In this document: piece after piece, positions 51,983 through 52,966 of the stretch
Position numbering within the stretch: the first letter of the stretch is position 1
Layout: every line of letters begins with the position of its first letter
Assembly (NCBI RefSeq): GCF_001427385.1
Contig: NZ_LMGJ01000038.1
Location: forward strand, 1-52,966
Direction of reading: 5' to 3'
Source of the DNA: Mesorhizobium sp. Root157
Lineage (GTDB): Bacteria > Pseudomonadota > Alphaproteobacteria > Rhizobiales > Rhizobiaceae
Length of the DNA: 52,966 bases
The notes under the pieces: model-generated
Database searches by the model: none
Seen by the model: the letters and a program-made list of their open reading frames with translations, nothing else
What the model was told of the DNA's origin: nothing
Program-made: the position numbers and the translations under genes

Positions 51983-52723
51983 CTATTCGTGGGCGGTCAT
52001 TTCATTTCTCGATGACCTGATGGACAGACTGATCTCGGTCACCAACTTTCGGCGGAGCGCCGCAGCGTAGTCGCCAGTCGAGGATAGCGCGATAACGAAA
52101 GCCCTTGGACCCCCTATGACATTGTCCGCGAAATATGCGGTGAAGTCGTACACTTGGCCCAGTATCACCTCAGGAATGGCGATTGCGTTGATCGTGTAGC
52201 CCTTGGCAATCGCTCGCAATCGGCTTCCTGCAACGGGTAAGCCATCGTTGTTGGTGCCATTGGCCGAGATATCGATAATCTTTCTGGAAACTGATCCAAC
52301 ATAGTTGTCGAGCAGCATACAGCCCACATCGATGGCGAAAGAGATGGAGGTCGCGCACCGGCGTTCACATCCGAAGCCTCTGTCGCCCTCCCTGCGGATG
52401 ACTGATGCCACGGCCTGCGCATCTCCAAGCCCGCAGACGCTTGTCCACGGCACAACCGAACGTGCATCCCCCGAACTTGCCCATTCAACATAGGCAACCG
52501 CGATGCAGCCGGTGCGGTTGCCGGTAATGGCTGCGACGACCTCGGGCGAAGAGATTGCTGCAGCATGGCCCTCGCGCTGCAGGTCGGCGGTGGCCGGATC
52601 AATGGATGCCGAGACATCAACCGCGAATACAATTGCGGCATCAACATCCGCGGTATGCGCCAATGGAGGCAATAGCGGTGCCAGGGCTGCGACGATAGCC
52701 ATTGGACCGGCAAGGGAGTTCAT
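51983..52723 (-). CDS. DUF1194 secreted protein (VWA-like)
   Basis: 246 residues with a signal peptide (MNSLAGPMAIVAALAPLLPP, cut near AHTAD). The mature part starts DVDAAIVFAVDVSASIDPATA, where DVSAS is a MIDAS-like metal site of a von Willebrand factor A fold. The Cys residues (e.g. TGCIAV, SVCGL, FGCERRC) are more numerous than in most relatives. DUF1194 proteins are widespread in Rhizobiales with unknown role. An in-frame extension upstream exists but lacks a signal peptide. Confidence 0.85.
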   Translation of the reverse strand: MNSLAGPMAIVAALAPLLPPLAHTADVDAAIVFAVDVSASIDPATADLQREGHAAAISSPEVVAAITGNRTGCIAVAYVEWASSGDARSVVPWTSVCGLGDAQAVASVIRREGDRGFGCERRCATSISFAIDVGCMLLDNYVGSVSRKIIDISANGTNNDGLPVAGSRLRAIAKGYTINAIAIPEVILGQVYDFTAYFADNVIGGPRAFVIALSSTGDYAAALRRKLVTEISLSIRSSRNEMTAHE

Positions 52724-52839
52724 GGCCGCAACCGTGTCTCCGGCACGAAATCGCGCCCCCCAATAACGCCTCCCGCACCTCGGGTGAACATACATCATGC
52801 TACGCCGCATTGAGAAGATCGGATAGGTGACTGAAGGAG

Positions 52840-52856
52840 CTAGGACCAATCGACAT
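52840..52856. repeat. 17-bp repeat copy 2
   Basis: CTAGGACCAATCGACAT, identical to the copy at 14976. The last 110 bases of the window that follow have a frame starting MSKNRSVRGAEPKAVWTT that runs off the edge; I cannot tell if it is a gene or the border of a mobile element. Confidence 0.6.
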
Positions 52857-52966
52857 TCAGGGTTTGGAGCGTGGTATGAGCAAAAATCGCTCAGTTCGAG
52901 GAGCGGAGCCGAAGGCGGTGTGGACCACCGTCGAGGGTTCGCGACGCGGAAATGGGCGACTTTTGC

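Overview
The window looks like a chromosomal segment of a GC-rich alphaproteobacterium of the Rhizobiales, most like Mesorhizobium and its relatives. The main signs are a pcm-tolC-popZ neighbourhood, SOS boxes of the form GTTC-N7-GTTC ahead of ssb and uvrA, a GAGCATG...CATGCTC palindromic intergenic repeat of a kind I recall from Rhizobiales genomes, and many ABC importers with LacI-type regulators. The genus is an inference.

Left part (1-12.4 kb). A LysR-type regulator is cut by the left edge. A winged-helix/TPR regulator stands divergent to a small secreted protein. Next comes a three-gene betaine-type ABC importer (binding protein, ATPase, double-length permease) that resembles the TMAO importer TmoXWV. 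Beside it are torR, torS and torT, the full TMAO-sensing system. No TMAO reductase (torCAD) is present, so this sensor may control uptake instead of respiration. A MITE-like element with 42-bp inverted ends fills the torS-torT promoter gap.

Middle-left (12.4-15 kb). A TerC-family membrane protein, a zinc-ribbon protein and a Tim44-like protein are separated by hairpin-rich gaps.

Middle (15-39 kb). A large catabolic region is built from two related modules. Module A reads leftward from 28.8 to 15.2 kb: CoA-transferase, SDR, sugar-type ABC ATPase, HAD phosphatase, permease, binding protein, DapA-like aldolase, MaoC hydratase, GMC oxidoreductase, crotonase, second GMC oxidoreductase, aldehyde dehydrogenase. 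A divergent LacI regulator (28.9-30.0 kb) faces it across two AAAACGTTTT operators, and a related site precedes the transporter genes. Module B (30.1-38.7 kb) has a MalK/UgpC-type importer, a second LacI regulator, a second CoA-transferase, crotonase and SDR, with ATGAAA-N4-TTTCAT-type operators. Together they suggest import of an alcohol- or polyol-like compound, oxidation to an acid, CoA activation, and breakdown on the CoA ester. The substrate is unknown. Both crotonases lack the second catalytic Glu, and the DapA-like enzyme has Phe in place of the usual active-site Tyr.

Right part (38.8-53 kb). Mostly housekeeping: OsmC-like protein, L-2-hydroxyglutarate oxidase, ssb and uvrA (divergent, each with an SOS box, around an 850-bp gap without a convincing gene), DUF302, GNAT and DUF72 proteins, popZ, tolC, pcm, tRNA-Cys, two small membrane proteins, tRNA-Asn and a DUF1194 secreted protein.
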